Assembly (NCBI GenBank): GCA_003488415.1
Contig: DNLQ01000102.1
Location: forward strand, 1 to 9,241
Reading direction: 5' to 3'
DNA: 9,241 nt
From: Ruminococcus sp.
Lineage (GTDB): Bacteria; Bacillota; Clostridia; Oscillospirales; Ruminococcaceae
A model generated the notes under the pieces. The model had not been told where the DNA came from. It made no database searches and saw nothing but the letters and a program-made list of their open reading frames with translations. This document shows, one piece after another, positions 1 through 6,928 of this stretch (position 1 is its first letter; each line of letters starts with the position of its first letter). The position numbers and the translations under genes were made by a program.

Positions 1-1002
1 GATGTAACATCTAACTGGACATACAACGAAGTCACTATCGACTACAATGCAGCTCTTCCGGGAGCTTGTGCAGCCCTCTATCAGTACTACGGCACTCCCG
101 GCATGGCACCTACCAAGGACTTCCCCCCTGCTCCCACATTCTCAGGCGGCGACTCAGAGGGCGGCGGCGGATTCTGGGTAACAGCCTGCGGCATCGACGA
201 TCTGAAGGACGACGGTTCAGGCGTTACCAAGATCTCACTCTACGCTATGTCAGGCAGCACAAAGAAGCCCACTGACCTCACTATCCGCTACTACTTCTCT
301 ACAAAGGGAATGTCTAATGATCCTCTGAGTATCGTAAAGGTCAACGAGCTTTACGATCAGGCAGCTACCGAGGCTGCTCCCGCTGATCTCACTATCTCAG
401 GCCCTTACAAGTGGGACAAGATGGACGATATATACTATGCCGAGATCAAGTGCGGTACTTATAACTTCGCAAACTCAGGCAAGAAGTATCAGTTCACAGT
501 AGGTCTTTACTACGGCGATAGCTGGGATCCTACAGACGATCCGAGCTACAAGGATCTGAAGATATTCAAGGATGATGACGCATTCTTTGCTACAGGAAGC
601 GAAGTACGCAATGACAACATCTGTCTCTATGACGGAGGAGTACTCGTTGGCGGTATCGAACCTGACGGAACAGTTCCGGATACAGATACAGATCCGACTC
701 AGACACCTCCCGATCCTGACAAGCCCACACCTACAGCAGCTGCTGAAGTTACTCCTACAGCAGAGCCAATTAATGCTCCTTCTTCCAACCTCCCCGGCGA
801 TGCAAATGTTGATAAGAAGATCAATGTAGCAGATGCAGTTGCAATTCTCCAGTACGTTGCTAACAAGTCCAAGTACGGTCTATCAAATCAGGGAATTATA
901 AACGCTGACGTTGACGGTGAGAGCGGCATCACAGGTACCGACGGCATCACTGTTCAGAAGTACGATGCAGGCGTTCTTAATTCACTGCCCGTAAAGAAGT
1001 AA
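1..1002 (+). CDS. Cellulosomal GH9 endoglucanase, 3' part: GH9 end, CBM3c-like module, linker, dockerin
   Basis: The reading frame is open at base 1, so the gene starts upstream; 333 residues are visible. Residues 1-18 (DVTSNWTYNEVTIDYNA) fit the second PROSITE-type active-site signature of glycoside hydrolase family 9. Glu10 (bases 28-30) sits at the catalytic acid position, so only the end of the catalytic domain is present. A Gly-rich spacer (residues 49-57) leads to a CBM3-like module at about 58-200, recognised by FWVTACGIDDL at its start and WDPTDDPSYKDL at 175-186. In GH9 enzymes of this layout (theme B) the CBM3c is packed on the catalytic domain and feeds it a cellulose chain. A Thr/Pro/Asp-rich linker (about 221-262) precedes a type I dockerin (263-333). 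Its two loops are DANVDKKINVAD and DVDGESGITGTD. The dockerin implies secretion and docking onto a scaffoldin cohesin. Role: beta-1,4-glucan cleavage outside the cell. Family assignment is firm; processivity is inferred. Confidence 0.93.
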   Translation, partial: DVTSNWTYNEVTIDYNAALPGACAALYQYYGTPGMAPTKDFPPAPTFSGGDSEGGGGFWVTACGIDDLKDDGSGVTKISLYAMSGSTKKPTDLTIRYYFSTKGMSNDPLSIVKVNELYDQAATEAAPADLTISGPYKWDKMDDIYYAEIKCGTYNFANSGKKYQFTVGLYYGDSWDPTDDPSYKDLKIFKDDDAFFATGSEVRNDNICLYDGGVLVGGIEPDGTVPDTDTDPTQTPPDPDKPTPTAAAEVTPTAEPINAPSSNLPGDANVDKKINVADAVAILQYVANKSKYGLSNQGIINADVDGESGITGTDGITVQKYDAGVLNSLPVKK

Positions 1003-1011
1003 AAAACCAAC

Positions 1012-1048
1012 AAAGCCTGAAAGCAGCACTGCTGCTTTCAGGCTTTTT
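1012..1048 (+). terminator. Rho-independent terminator of the GH9-dockerin gene
   Basis: A near-perfect hairpin starts 9 nt after the stop codon. Bases 1012-1027 pair with 1031-1046 around a 3-nt loop, and the T-run at 1044-1048 overlaps the 3' arm. It ends transcription of the cellulase and separates it from the convergent lipoprotein gene. Confidence 0.92.
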
Positions 1049-1061
1049 CTCTTCTTGATAA

Positions 1062-1107
1062 CAAAAAACGCCGCAGCGCCCGGATGTTACCGGCTTCACT
1101 GCGGCGT
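1062..1107 (-). terminator. Rho-independent terminator of the minus-strand lipoprotein gene
   Basis: ACGCCGCAG at 1068-1076 pairs with CTGCGGCGT at 1099-1107 (9 bp). A possible 3-4 bp inner helix joins 1080-1083 to 1090-1093. The A-run at 1063-1068 becomes a T-run on the minus strand just after the hairpin, so it works for the gene ending at 1127. It is separate from the plus-strand terminator at 1012-1048, so the two genes are insulated back to back. Confidence 0.88.
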
Positions 1108-1126
1108 ATCTGACATACGATAGTTA

Positions 1127-2347
1127 TTAAGACTTCTTTTCAAGCTGGAGCTTGAAGGGAGCATATCTGCGGTAAGCAGCGCTATTCTTCTCAACAGGAA
1201 GTGAAGCTGCATATTCCTTTACAAAATCAGTGTAGTCATTGTAGTAGCGTGCCTGGAGAAGATTCAGCTTGTAATCATCAGTCCAGAGATCATCCTCTGT
1301 CATACGCTCACGGAGATCGCCTCTGATAACAACATAGAGATTCTCCTTATCGTACTCGTAGACCTCAGCCTTGTTCAGCTCAAGATCGTTGAAGATGAAA
1401 TCGAGGAAATTATTATAGTTCTTCTCTGATTCAGTCGGCTCAGCAGTTGTCTCTGTATCGCTGCTGTCTGACTCTGCCGCTGTAGTCTGTTTCTGGAAGA
1501 TACGCTCGTTTGCATGAGGATCTGTAGTAGTGGTCTCGGCAGGCTCAGTCTCGGCAGCTGTGGTTGTAGTTTCCGGAGACTCCTCCTCGGAAGCTGTTGT
1601 AGTCACACGGGAGGCAACATATTCCTGGTAGTCCTTGCTGCAGTCATCAAGCTCCCACATCTTGTCCATATCATCGGACTTCTTGTTGATCTTCCTTGCG
1701 TATTCATCAGCCATTTTCCTGATCTCTCTCAGCTCGTCGTCACTCATCTTCTCGCCGTTCTCATCGGTAAGGCTTATGGTGATGTACTTGACTCTCGCAT
1801 AGTTCTCATCAAAGTAGTCCTTCAGCTCGTCATCTGTGCAGCCCTTTTCACCGCCGATCCCGAAATAGTGCTTGAAGAGATCCTCCTGCTTGTAGGAAGC
1901 CTCTGCGATCTTGTTGAAGGTCTCAAGGCTCACGCCGTTATCCTCAGCTCTGGAATCCATATTATAGTAGTACTCAGCGATCTGCTTTGCTTCGTCCTTA
2001 TTTTCCTGCGAGAGCTCTCCGCCGATCTCCTCATACATTTTCTCTACAGCTGCAAAGGTGATGCACTCGTCTGTAGCCTTGTCCTGTATCCAGTCTGTAG
2101 CATCCTTCTCGTCGATCTTGGAATTTTTAACGTCCTTCAGTTCGGGAGTTCCTTCATTCTGGTCGCTGAGCATATTCACAGCGTTGTCATAAGCCTGGAT
2201 TGTGTAATATACCAGCATACCGGCACCGATGTCGTATCCGTCAACGGACATGGCTTTCTGTGTTCCGTTGCCTACAGTAGCTGAACATCCTGTAGCAGCA
2301 AGGCACACAGCAGCGGCTGCAGCGGCTATTCTTTTTATAGTTTTCAT
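1127..2347 (-). CDS. Secreted lipoprotein resembling a SurA/PrsA-type foldase with a split parvulin-like domain
   Basis: This 406-residue protein begins with a lipoprotein signal: basic KTIKR, an Ala-rich core, and a lipobox-like AATGC that makes Cys21 the lipidated residue. It should therefore be anchored on the outer face of the membrane. Residues 40-180 are helical and charged and resemble the N-terminal chaperone region of SurA/PrsA proteins, ending in CTDDELKDYFDENYARVKY. Residues 186-222 look like the first strand and helix of a parvulin prolyl isomerase. The usual middle of that domain is not recognisable; a Thr/Glu/Ser-rich stretch (249-308) lies there instead. Residues 310-345 (NFLDFIFNDLELNKAEVYEYDKEN and following) resemble the domain's end. 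Catalysis is doubtful, so a chaperone-only role is possible. GGAGG (bases 2358-2362, read on the minus strand) lies 10 nt before the ATG. The gene is monocistronic. The foldase assignment rests on fold-level resemblance only. Confidence 0.75.
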   Translation of the reverse strand: MKTIKRIAAAAAAVCLAATGCSATVGNGTQKAMSVDGYDIGAGMLVYYTIQAYDNAVNMLSDQNEGTPELKDVKNSKIDEKDATDWIQDKATDECITFAAVEKMYEEIGGELSQENKDEAKQIAEYYYNMDSRAEDNGVSLETFNKIAEASYKQEDLFKHYFGIGGEKGCTDDELKDYFDENYARVKYITISLTDENGEKMSDDELREIRKMADEYARKINKKSDDMDKMWELDDCSKDYQEYVASRVTTTASEEESPETTTTAAETEPAETTTTDPHANERIFQKQTTAAESDSSDTETTAEPTESEKNYNNFLDFIFNDLELNKAEVYEYDKENLYVVIRGDLRERMTEDDLWTDDYKLNLLQARYYNDYTDFVKEYAASLPVEKNSAAYRRYAPFKLQLEKKS

Positions 2348-2389
2348 ATCAACGATTCCTCCGGTTAAGAATATTTCATATACTAAACC

Positions 2390-2418
2390 ATTATACTACT
2401 TTTTTTTCTGTTTGTCCA
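2390..2418 (-). promoter_or_regulatory. Sigma-A promoter of the lipoprotein gene
   Basis: Read on the minus strand, TGGACA (2418-2413) is followed by a 17-bp spacer and a perfect TATAAT (2395-2390). That is 11 of 12 consensus bases at ideal spacing. The expected start of transcription is near 2383, giving a leader of about 36 nt before the ATG at 2347. Confidence 0.82.
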
Positions 2419-2499
2419 TAGTAAATAAGAAAATTTTTCCGAACTGTCACAAATCGAGGCAGCGCATATAGTTATATCATTTTATTTAGCTGTATTTTC

Positions 2500-2528
2500 T
2501 TGACTTATACATGAATCAATGGTACAAT
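2500..2528 (+). promoter_or_regulatory. Sigma-A promoter of the thyX operon
   Basis: TTGACT (2500-2505), a 17-bp spacer and TACAAT (2523-2528) match the housekeeping consensus at 10 of 12 bases. Transcription should start near 2535, about 47 nt before the thyX ATG. No other convincing promoter was noticed before 8243, so it probably drives all six genes to the terminator at 8163-8197. It diverges from the lipoprotein promoter at 2390-2418. Confidence 0.82.
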
Positions 2529-2560
2529 AATTATAAGTGTACTTTTCTTGGTACATAATT
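2520..2560 (+). repeat. Near-identical direct repeat across the thyX promoter and leader
   Basis: TGGTACAATAATT (2520-2532) recurs as TGGTACATAATT (2549-2560), differing by one missing base and offset by 29 bp. The first copy covers the -10 box and the second lies in the early leader. A third GTAC core lies between them (2539-2542). The placement would suit a regulator binding site, but both copies are AT-rich and could have arisen by chance. Confidence 0.4.
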
Positions 2561-2581
2561 CCGTGGAAAGAGGCGGCAGAT

Positions 2582-3364
2582 ATGAAGGTCGAACTGATCG
2601 CACACACACCTGAACCTGAAAAACTGGCAGCTACGGCTGCAAAGCTGTGCTACTCCAGCAGCGATATATCATCGCTGAGAGATGGGCTCACTGAGGACAA
2701 GATCGAGAGCTTTATTGATATGCTCGTATCTATAGGACACGAAAGTGTCATGGAGCACGTCAGCTTCACCTTCGGTATAGAGGGCATATCCCGTGCCTGC
2801 TCACACCAGCTCGTAAGACACCGTATAGCCTCCTACTCACAGAAAAGTCAGAGATACGTAAACGAGAACGGTTTTGATTTTATTACTCCCCCGTCTATAG
2901 AGGCTGTGCCCGAGGCTAAAGCCGAGTTCGACCGGATAATTGCGGAGATAACAGAGGGCTACGAAAAGGTGGCTGCGATCCTTACCGAAAGCCGTAAGTC
3001 TGAGCTGATGGCTGAAGGGGCAGACGAAAAGACAGCTCTGTCAAAGGCAAAAAAGCTGGCAAATGAGGACGCAAGATTCCTTCTGCCGAATGCCTGCGAG
3101 ACCAAGATAGTTGTCACCATGAACGTAAGATCACTGTTCAATTTCTTCCGCCACCGCTGCTGCAACAGGGCTCAGTGGGAGATACGGGCAGTTGCAAACG
3201 AGATGCTGAGACTGTGTCTCCGGACCGCTCCGCATATATTCGCCCATGCAGGTCCGTCCTGCGTGACACTGGGCAGATGCCCGGAGGGAAAGATGTCCTG
3301 CGGAAAGATGAAGGAAGTCTGTGAGTATTTCACAGGTCTCAGGGACGAGGCTGCGGATGCTTGA
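2582..3364 (+). CDS. thyX: Flavin-dependent thymidylate synthase ThyX
   Basis: ThyX makes dTMP from dUMP using methylenetetrahydrofolate, FAD and NAD(P)H, and leaves tetrahydrofolate rather than dihydrofolate. The 260-residue protein carries the diagnostic ThyX motif RHR followed by seven residues and Ser (RHRIASYSQKS, residues 79-89). Conserved flanks are GHESVMEH (52-59) and, near the C-terminus, RSLFNFFRHRCCNRAQWEIR (183-202). The tail from 223 (HAGPSC onward) holds four cysteines at 227, 233, 240 and 247. The ATG at 2582 is chosen over an in-frame GTG at 2537 because AGAGG (2569-2573) lies 8 nt upstream and homologues begin at this point. It is the first gene of the operon, and its last codons overlap the next start by 8 nt. 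No thyA is visible here. Confidence 0.96.
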   Translation: MKVELIAHTPEPEKLAATAAKLCYSSSDISSLRDGLTEDKIESFIDMLVSIGHESVMEHVSFTFGIEGISRACSHQLVRHRIASYSQKSQRYVNENGFDFITPPSIEAVPEAKAEFDRIIAEITEGYEKVAAILTESRKSELMAEGADEKTALSKAKKLANEDARFLLPNACETKIVVTMNVRSLFNFFRHRCCNRAQWEIRAVANEMLRLCLRTAPHIFAHAGPSCVTLGRCPEGKMSCGKMKEVCEYFTGLRDEAADA

Positions 3365-4256
3365 GTTCAGACCTCCGGAGATCACCGACAGGGAGAGGAT
3401 CTGCAAAGCACTGGAGATCTCCCGGTTCCGTGGATGTGAATACAGCTTCGCCAACAATCTTGCCTGGCACAGGCTTGCAGATTCACGTATAGCTTTCTCA
3501 GGCGGATTCTACATCATCGGAGCATTCGGCACTGAGGACGGGATACCCACTTTCATATATCCATCCGGCGAAGGCGACATAAAAGAGCTTTTTGCTGAGC
3601 TGAAACGCTTTTCCGCATCTATGGGCGCTCCGCTGCGGCTTTCAGGCATCACTGACAGACAGCTCCCTCCGCTGAACGAGATGTTCCATGACCAGTTCAC
3701 TGTGGTATATGACCGTGACAGTTCGGACTATGTGTACAGGACTGCTGACCTGGCTGAGCTCCCCGGACGCCGCTATCACGGCAAGCGCAACCACCTCGCA
3801 CGTTTCAGGGAGCTTGACTATACTTACTCTGCCATTACTCCTGCTGATTACGACGACTGCATCGTATTCTGCACCGAGGCATACAACAACCGCACTGCTG
3901 ATACCGCTGAAGAGGAGCATTCCTTTGCCGCAGAGCAGTTTGCAATAAATACTTTCTTCAATCACTTCCGGGAGCTTCAGCTCCGGGGAGGGATAATACG
4001 CATCGGCGGCAAAGCGGCTGCCGTTACCATAGGCGAGCCGCTTACCGGTGACACTTTCTGCGTTCATATCGAAAAAGCTGATACCTCCTTCAACGGCATC
4101 TATGCAGGAATAAACAACTGCTTCGTCCGTGCGGAGATGAACGGCTTTGAATACGTCAACCGTGAGGAGGATCTGGGCATTGAAGGGCTCCGCAAGGCTA
4201 AGGAGTCCTATCATCCCGATTTTCTGCTCAATAAGCATATAATAACCTTTAAATGA
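3357..4256 (+). CDS. DUF2156 protein (MprF C-terminal-like, GNAT-related fold)
   Basis: The 299-residue protein resembles DUF2156, the C-terminal catalytic module of phosphatidylglycerol lysyltransferase (MprF). Recognisable stretches are the central YVYRTADLAELPGRRYHGKR (126-145) continuing NHLARF, then HIEKAD (237-242), and the C-terminal EYVNREEDLGIEGLRKAKES (265-284) followed by YHPDF. These C-terminal blocks are typical of the family. I see no membrane segments or signal peptide, so unlike full MprF it should be a soluble, single-module protein. The family fold suggests transfer of an acyl or aminoacyl group, but neither donor nor acceptor can be read from the sequence. Its ATG lies inside the end of thyX (8-nt overlap, ATGCTTGA), so its translation is probably coupled. 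An upstream in-frame start is less likely because it would extend far into thyX. Confidence 0.82.
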   Translation: MLEFRPPEITDRERICKALEISRFRGCEYSFANNLAWHRLADSRIAFSGGFYIIGAFGTEDGIPTFIYPSGEGDIKELFAELKRFSASMGAPLRLSGITDRQLPPLNEMFHDQFTVVYDRDSSDYVYRTADLAELPGRRYHGKRNHLARFRELDYTYSAITPADYDDCIVFCTEAYNNRTADTAEEEHSFAAEQFAINTFFNHFRELQLRGGIIRIGGKAAAVTIGEPLTGDTFCVHIEKADTSFNGIYAGINNCFVRAEMNGFEYVNREEDLGIEGLRKAKESYHPDFLLNKHIITFK

Positions 4257-4268
4257 AAGGAAACTGCT

Positions 4269-4811
4269 ATGATCTACGTTTTTCTTGCAGACGGCTTTGA
4301 GGAAACCGAAGCTGTCACTCCCATTGATCTGCTCCGCAGAGCCGGTAAACAGGTAGTTACTGTAGGTGTCGGAGACAACGTCATCAGGGGTTCACACGGC
4401 ATCCCGGTCATAACCGATACCATAGTCCAGGAAGCTCCCCTTACAGACGAGCTTGAAGGTATAATACTCCCGGGAGGTATGCCGGGTACACTCAACCTGG
4501 AAAAGTCCGGATACGTTCAGGCTGCGATCGACTACTGTGTGAAGAACGGACGCATCATTGGCGCTATCTGTGCCGCACCGTCCATTCTCGGTCACAAGGG
4601 ACTCCTTGACGGGAAAACCGCTGTATGCTACACCGGCTTTGAAACTCAGCTCACCGGAGCTGTCATCGGAGAGGGCAGCGTGGCTCATGACGGCATCTTC
4701 ATCACATCCCGGGGCGCAGGTACAGCCGTTGACTTCGGTCTGAAGCTGGTAGAGGTGCTCCATTCCCCTGCCGAGAGCCTGAGACAGAAAAATGCAATAC
4801 TCTATAAATGA
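4269..4811 (+). CDS. DJ-1/PfpI family protein (YajL/ThiJ-like)
   Basis: The 180-residue protein has the single-domain length and motifs of the DJ-1/YajL branch: GFEETEAVTPIDLLRRAG (9-26), ILPGGMPG (66-73), and the nucleophile elbow AICAAPS (99-105) with Cys101. Glu14 matches DJ-1 Glu18, which tunes the cysteine. The position matching DJ-1 His126 is Cys120, within VCYTGFE; bacterial members vary here. SRGAGTAVDFGLKLVE (147-162) completes the fold. Proposed roles for the family include oxidative stress defence and a debated glyoxalase or deglycase activity, so no reaction is assigned. AAAGGA (4256-4261) lies 7 nt before the ATG, and the gap from the previous stop is 12 nt. Older annotation of such proteins as thiazole biosynthesis ThiJ is misleading. 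Confidence 0.9.
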   Translation: MIYVFLADGFEETEAVTPIDLLRRAGKQVVTVGVGDNVIRGSHGIPVITDTIVQEAPLTDELEGIILPGGMPGTLNLEKSGYVQAAIDYCVKNGRIIGAICAAPSILGHKGLLDGKTAVCYTGFETQLTGAVIGEGSVAHDGIFITSRGAGTAVDFGLKLVEVLHSPAESLRQKNAILYK

Positions 4812-5367
4812 TAAAAAATCGCTGAGGAAGCACTTCTCCCGGCTGCGTGAAGCTGTGGCTTCTGCCGAGAAGGATGCACAGATATGCACACGTTTTCTTG
4901 AATGGGACAGGCTGAGGGATGCGGATACGGTACTGCTGTATTCTGCCTTCCGTTCAGAGGTTCGTACCGATGATGTCTTCCGCGGACTTGCTGATATGGG
5001 TATCCCTGCAGCGTTTCCGCTGTGTCACAAGGACGGGATCATGACCTTCCACCTTGTCAGCTCGCTCTCACAGCTGACTGACGGCAGCTACGGCATAAAA
5101 GAGCCTGACAGTTCACTTCCGCAGCCGGTACTGACGGACAGGAGCATCTGTATAGTTCCCGGACTCGCTTTCACTGCCGGCGGAGGAAGGCTGGGCTACG
5201 GCGGCGGCTTCTACGACCGCTTTCTCCGTGAAAATCCATGTGTCATAACTGCCGCAGCCGCTTACAGTCAGCAGATAACTCCGGATCTTCCTCTGGAGAT
5301 ACATGATATAAGAATAAACTATATTTTTACCGATGAAAGGATGATAACCTGCAATGAGCAAAAATAA
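4792..5367 (+). CDS. 5-formyltetrahydrofolate cyclo-ligase
   Basis: This enzyme (5-FCL, also methenyltetrahydrofolate synthetase; called fau, ygfA or yqgN elsewhere) uses ATP to convert 5-formyltetrahydrofolate to 5,10-methenyltetrahydrofolate, returning a stored and inhibitory folate to one-carbon metabolism. The 191-residue length is usual. Motifs seen are the basic N-terminus KKSLRKHFSRLR (8-19), SEVRTD (55-60), GSYGIKEP (98-105), and the signature VPGLAFTAGGGRLGYGGGFY (122-141) followed by DRFL, which forms the nucleotide and folate site. The start lies inside the DJ-1 gene (20-nt overlap). The ribosome site upstream is weak, so initiation probably depends on ribosomes finishing the DJ-1 frame. 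Sharing an operon with thyX fits a folate role. Confidence 0.95.
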   Translation: MQYSINDKKSLRKHFSRLREAVASAEKDAQICTRFLEWDRLRDADTVLLYSAFRSEVRTDDVFRGLADMGIPAAFPLCHKDGIMTFHLVSSLSQLTDGSYGIKEPDSSLPQPVLTDRSICIVPGLAFTAGGGRLGYGGGFYDRFLRENPCVITAAAAYSQQITPDLPLEIHDIRINYIFTDERMITCNEQK

Positions 5368-6919
5368 TAAAAAGCCTAAAAAGCAAGAGAAAAAGGACGT
5401 TCTGGACGAGATCATCGAGGAGATTAACGCCCTCGACGATAACACTCCGGCAGAGGGCGGTCAGCCGGAAGAGCCGGCTCAGAACGACAACCTGGAATTT
5501 GATTACGGATTCCTGGACAAAAAGAAGAGCAAGAAGGATAAGGCTCCTTCCGAGGGCGAGCGTATGCGTGACAAGATCCCATATGATCCGTCAAACGGCG
5601 AACCGGACTCCGGCGACTCCGCTGATGCTCCTTCCGTAAGCCCTGCACCCGTTTCTGCTTCACAGCAAGAAGGTCAGTCACCTGCCGGTCAGCCTGTAAT
5701 GAACCAGACTGCTCCAAGTCAGCCTTATCCGCCGCAGTACGGCTACCCTGCAATGAACGGAGCTCCCCCTCCGTACAGGAAGAAAAAGCACAAGAAGAAA
5801 AAGCGCAGGAGCAGACTTCCCGGCGTACTCATCCTCACTACCCTGATATTCGGCGTATCAATAGTCCTCTCCATGGTAATAATCGGCTACGGACGTGATA
5901 TGCTGGGCATCGGCAAGAGCGAGACCAACCACCTTATCACTATCCCGGAGGGCGCAAGCACCGAGAGGATCTCAGAAATGCTGGAGGAGGAGGGCATCAT
6001 CAAGTCTCCAAAGGCATTCCAGCTCTTCTCACGTCTGAGACAGTCGGATACGGAATATATCGCAGGCGAGCATTTCGTCCGCCCCAATATGGCTTATGAG
6101 GCTATCATCAACGAGCTTACTCATGTCCAGGAGGAGGCAGAGGGTGAGACAATGGAGATCACCTTCCCCGAGGGCATCACTATACTCGATGCTGCTAATA
6201 TCCTTGAATCCAACGGTATCTGCAAGGCTGATGACTTCATATTCTTCTTCAATGCAGGCGGACTCGGCTATGACTTTGAGAACCTCCTTCCCAAGGATAC
6301 TTCACTGAAGTATTATCGTATGGAAGGCTACCTCTTCCCTGATACCTACTTCTTCACTCAGGGTATGGACGTAGATCAGATCTGCCGCAAGATCTATAAC
6401 AACTTCAACAACAAAATGACTGAGGATCGCCTTGACAAGATGAAACAGCTTGGTCTTTCACTGGACGAGCTTATCACCTTTGCTTCTGTTGTACAGAAGG
6501 AGGCTGCAACCACCGGAGCTATGGAAGAGGTAGCTGCGGTATTCTGGAACCGTCTGAACAATCCTGATATCTTCCCGCTGCTACAGTCCGATCCTACTTC
6601 AAACTACGCAAAGGACATCGTTGCTAAGCACATGGAAGTATACGACCAGACCTTTGTTGACTCCTATGATACCTATGTTACTCCCGGACTTCCCTCCGGA
6701 CCTATCTGCAACCCCGGTATCGAGGCTATCGACGCTGTACTCGCTAACAAACCTTCCGATTACTTCTACTTCTATGCAAATCTCCACACAGGTATGACTT
6801 ACTTCTCCGAGACACTTGAGCAGCATGAGGAGAAAATCGCAATGGTAGAGGAGCAGTACGAACAGGAAGAAGCAGACAAGAAGGCAGAAGAGGCTGCTGC
6901 TGCCGCAGGCGGCAACTAA
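5354..6919 (+). CDS. mltG: Endolytic murein transglycosylase MltG (YceG-like)
   Basis: MltG cuts nascent glycan strands near the membrane and is thought to set strand length as peptidoglycan is made. The 521-residue protein has a long polar N-terminus (1-141; Lys-rich, then Pro/Gln-rich), a strongly basic patch (142-154), one membrane segment (about 156-178), and an extracellular part. TIPEGASTERISEML (196-210) starts a LysM-like portion. The catalytic region shows EGYLFPDTY (324-332), ASVVQKEA (377-384) with Glu383 at the expected catalytic position, QSDPTSNY (411-418) and PGLPSGPICNPG (444-455). The tail (about 492-521) is Glu/Ala-rich and helical. The N-terminus is much longer than in Escherichia coli MltG, where the membrane segment is near the start. 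The ATG overlaps the previous stop by 14 nt, with AAAGGA 12 nt upstream. Confidence 0.95.
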   Translation: MSKNNKKPKKQEKKDVLDEIIEEINALDDNTPAEGGQPEEPAQNDNLEFDYGFLDKKKSKKDKAPSEGERMRDKIPYDPSNGEPDSGDSADAPSVSPAPVSASQQEGQSPAGQPVMNQTAPSQPYPPQYGYPAMNGAPPPYRKKKHKKKKRRSRLPGVLILTTLIFGVSIVLSMVIIGYGRDMLGIGKSETNHLITIPEGASTERISEMLEEEGIIKSPKAFQLFSRLRQSDTEYIAGEHFVRPNMAYEAIINELTHVQEEAEGETMEITFPEGITILDAANILESNGICKADDFIFFFNAGGLGYDFENLLPKDTSLKYYRMEGYLFPDTYFFTQGMDVDQICRKIYNNFNNKMTEDRLDKMKQLGLSLDELITFASVVQKEAATTGAMEEVAAVFWNRLNNPDIFPLLQSDPTSNYAKDIVAKHMEVYDQTFVDSYDTYVTPGLPSGPICNPGIEAIDAVLANKPSDYFYFYANLHTGMTYFSETLEQHEEKIAMVEEQYEQEEADKKAEEAAAAAGGN

Positions 6920-6928
6920 GGAGGAGCT

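Noticed and set aside
66..275. 69-codon frame inside the GH9-CBM3c coding sequence
   Set aside because: It is out of frame with clear domain motifs and Arg-rich as expected of a shifted frame.
1514..2284. 256-codon plus-strand frame opposite the lipoprotein gene
   Set aside because: It is antisense to a gene with a clear lipobox, ribosome site, promoter and terminator, and its translation resembles no family I know.
2467..2478. ATATAGTTATAT palindrome between the divergent promoters
   Set aside because: A short AT-only palindrome in AT-rich DNA is expected by chance and shows no partner copy.
2537..2581. GTG start 45 nt upstream for thyX
   Set aside because: It would begin almost at the predicted transcription start and add 15 residues without family counterpart. 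The ATG at 2582 has a ribosome site.
2529..2581. Folate (THF) riboswitch in the thyX leader
   Set aside because: The leader is only about 47 nt and shows no multi-helix fold; THF riboswitches are considerably longer.
3642..4238. 198-codon minus-strand frame opposite the DUF2156 gene
   Set aside because: It is antisense to a recognisable family, and I saw no ribosome site or promoter for it.
4392..4889. 165-codon minus-strand frame opposite the DJ-1 and 5-FCL genes
   Set aside because: It crosses the overlap of two well-supported genes and has no family resemblance.
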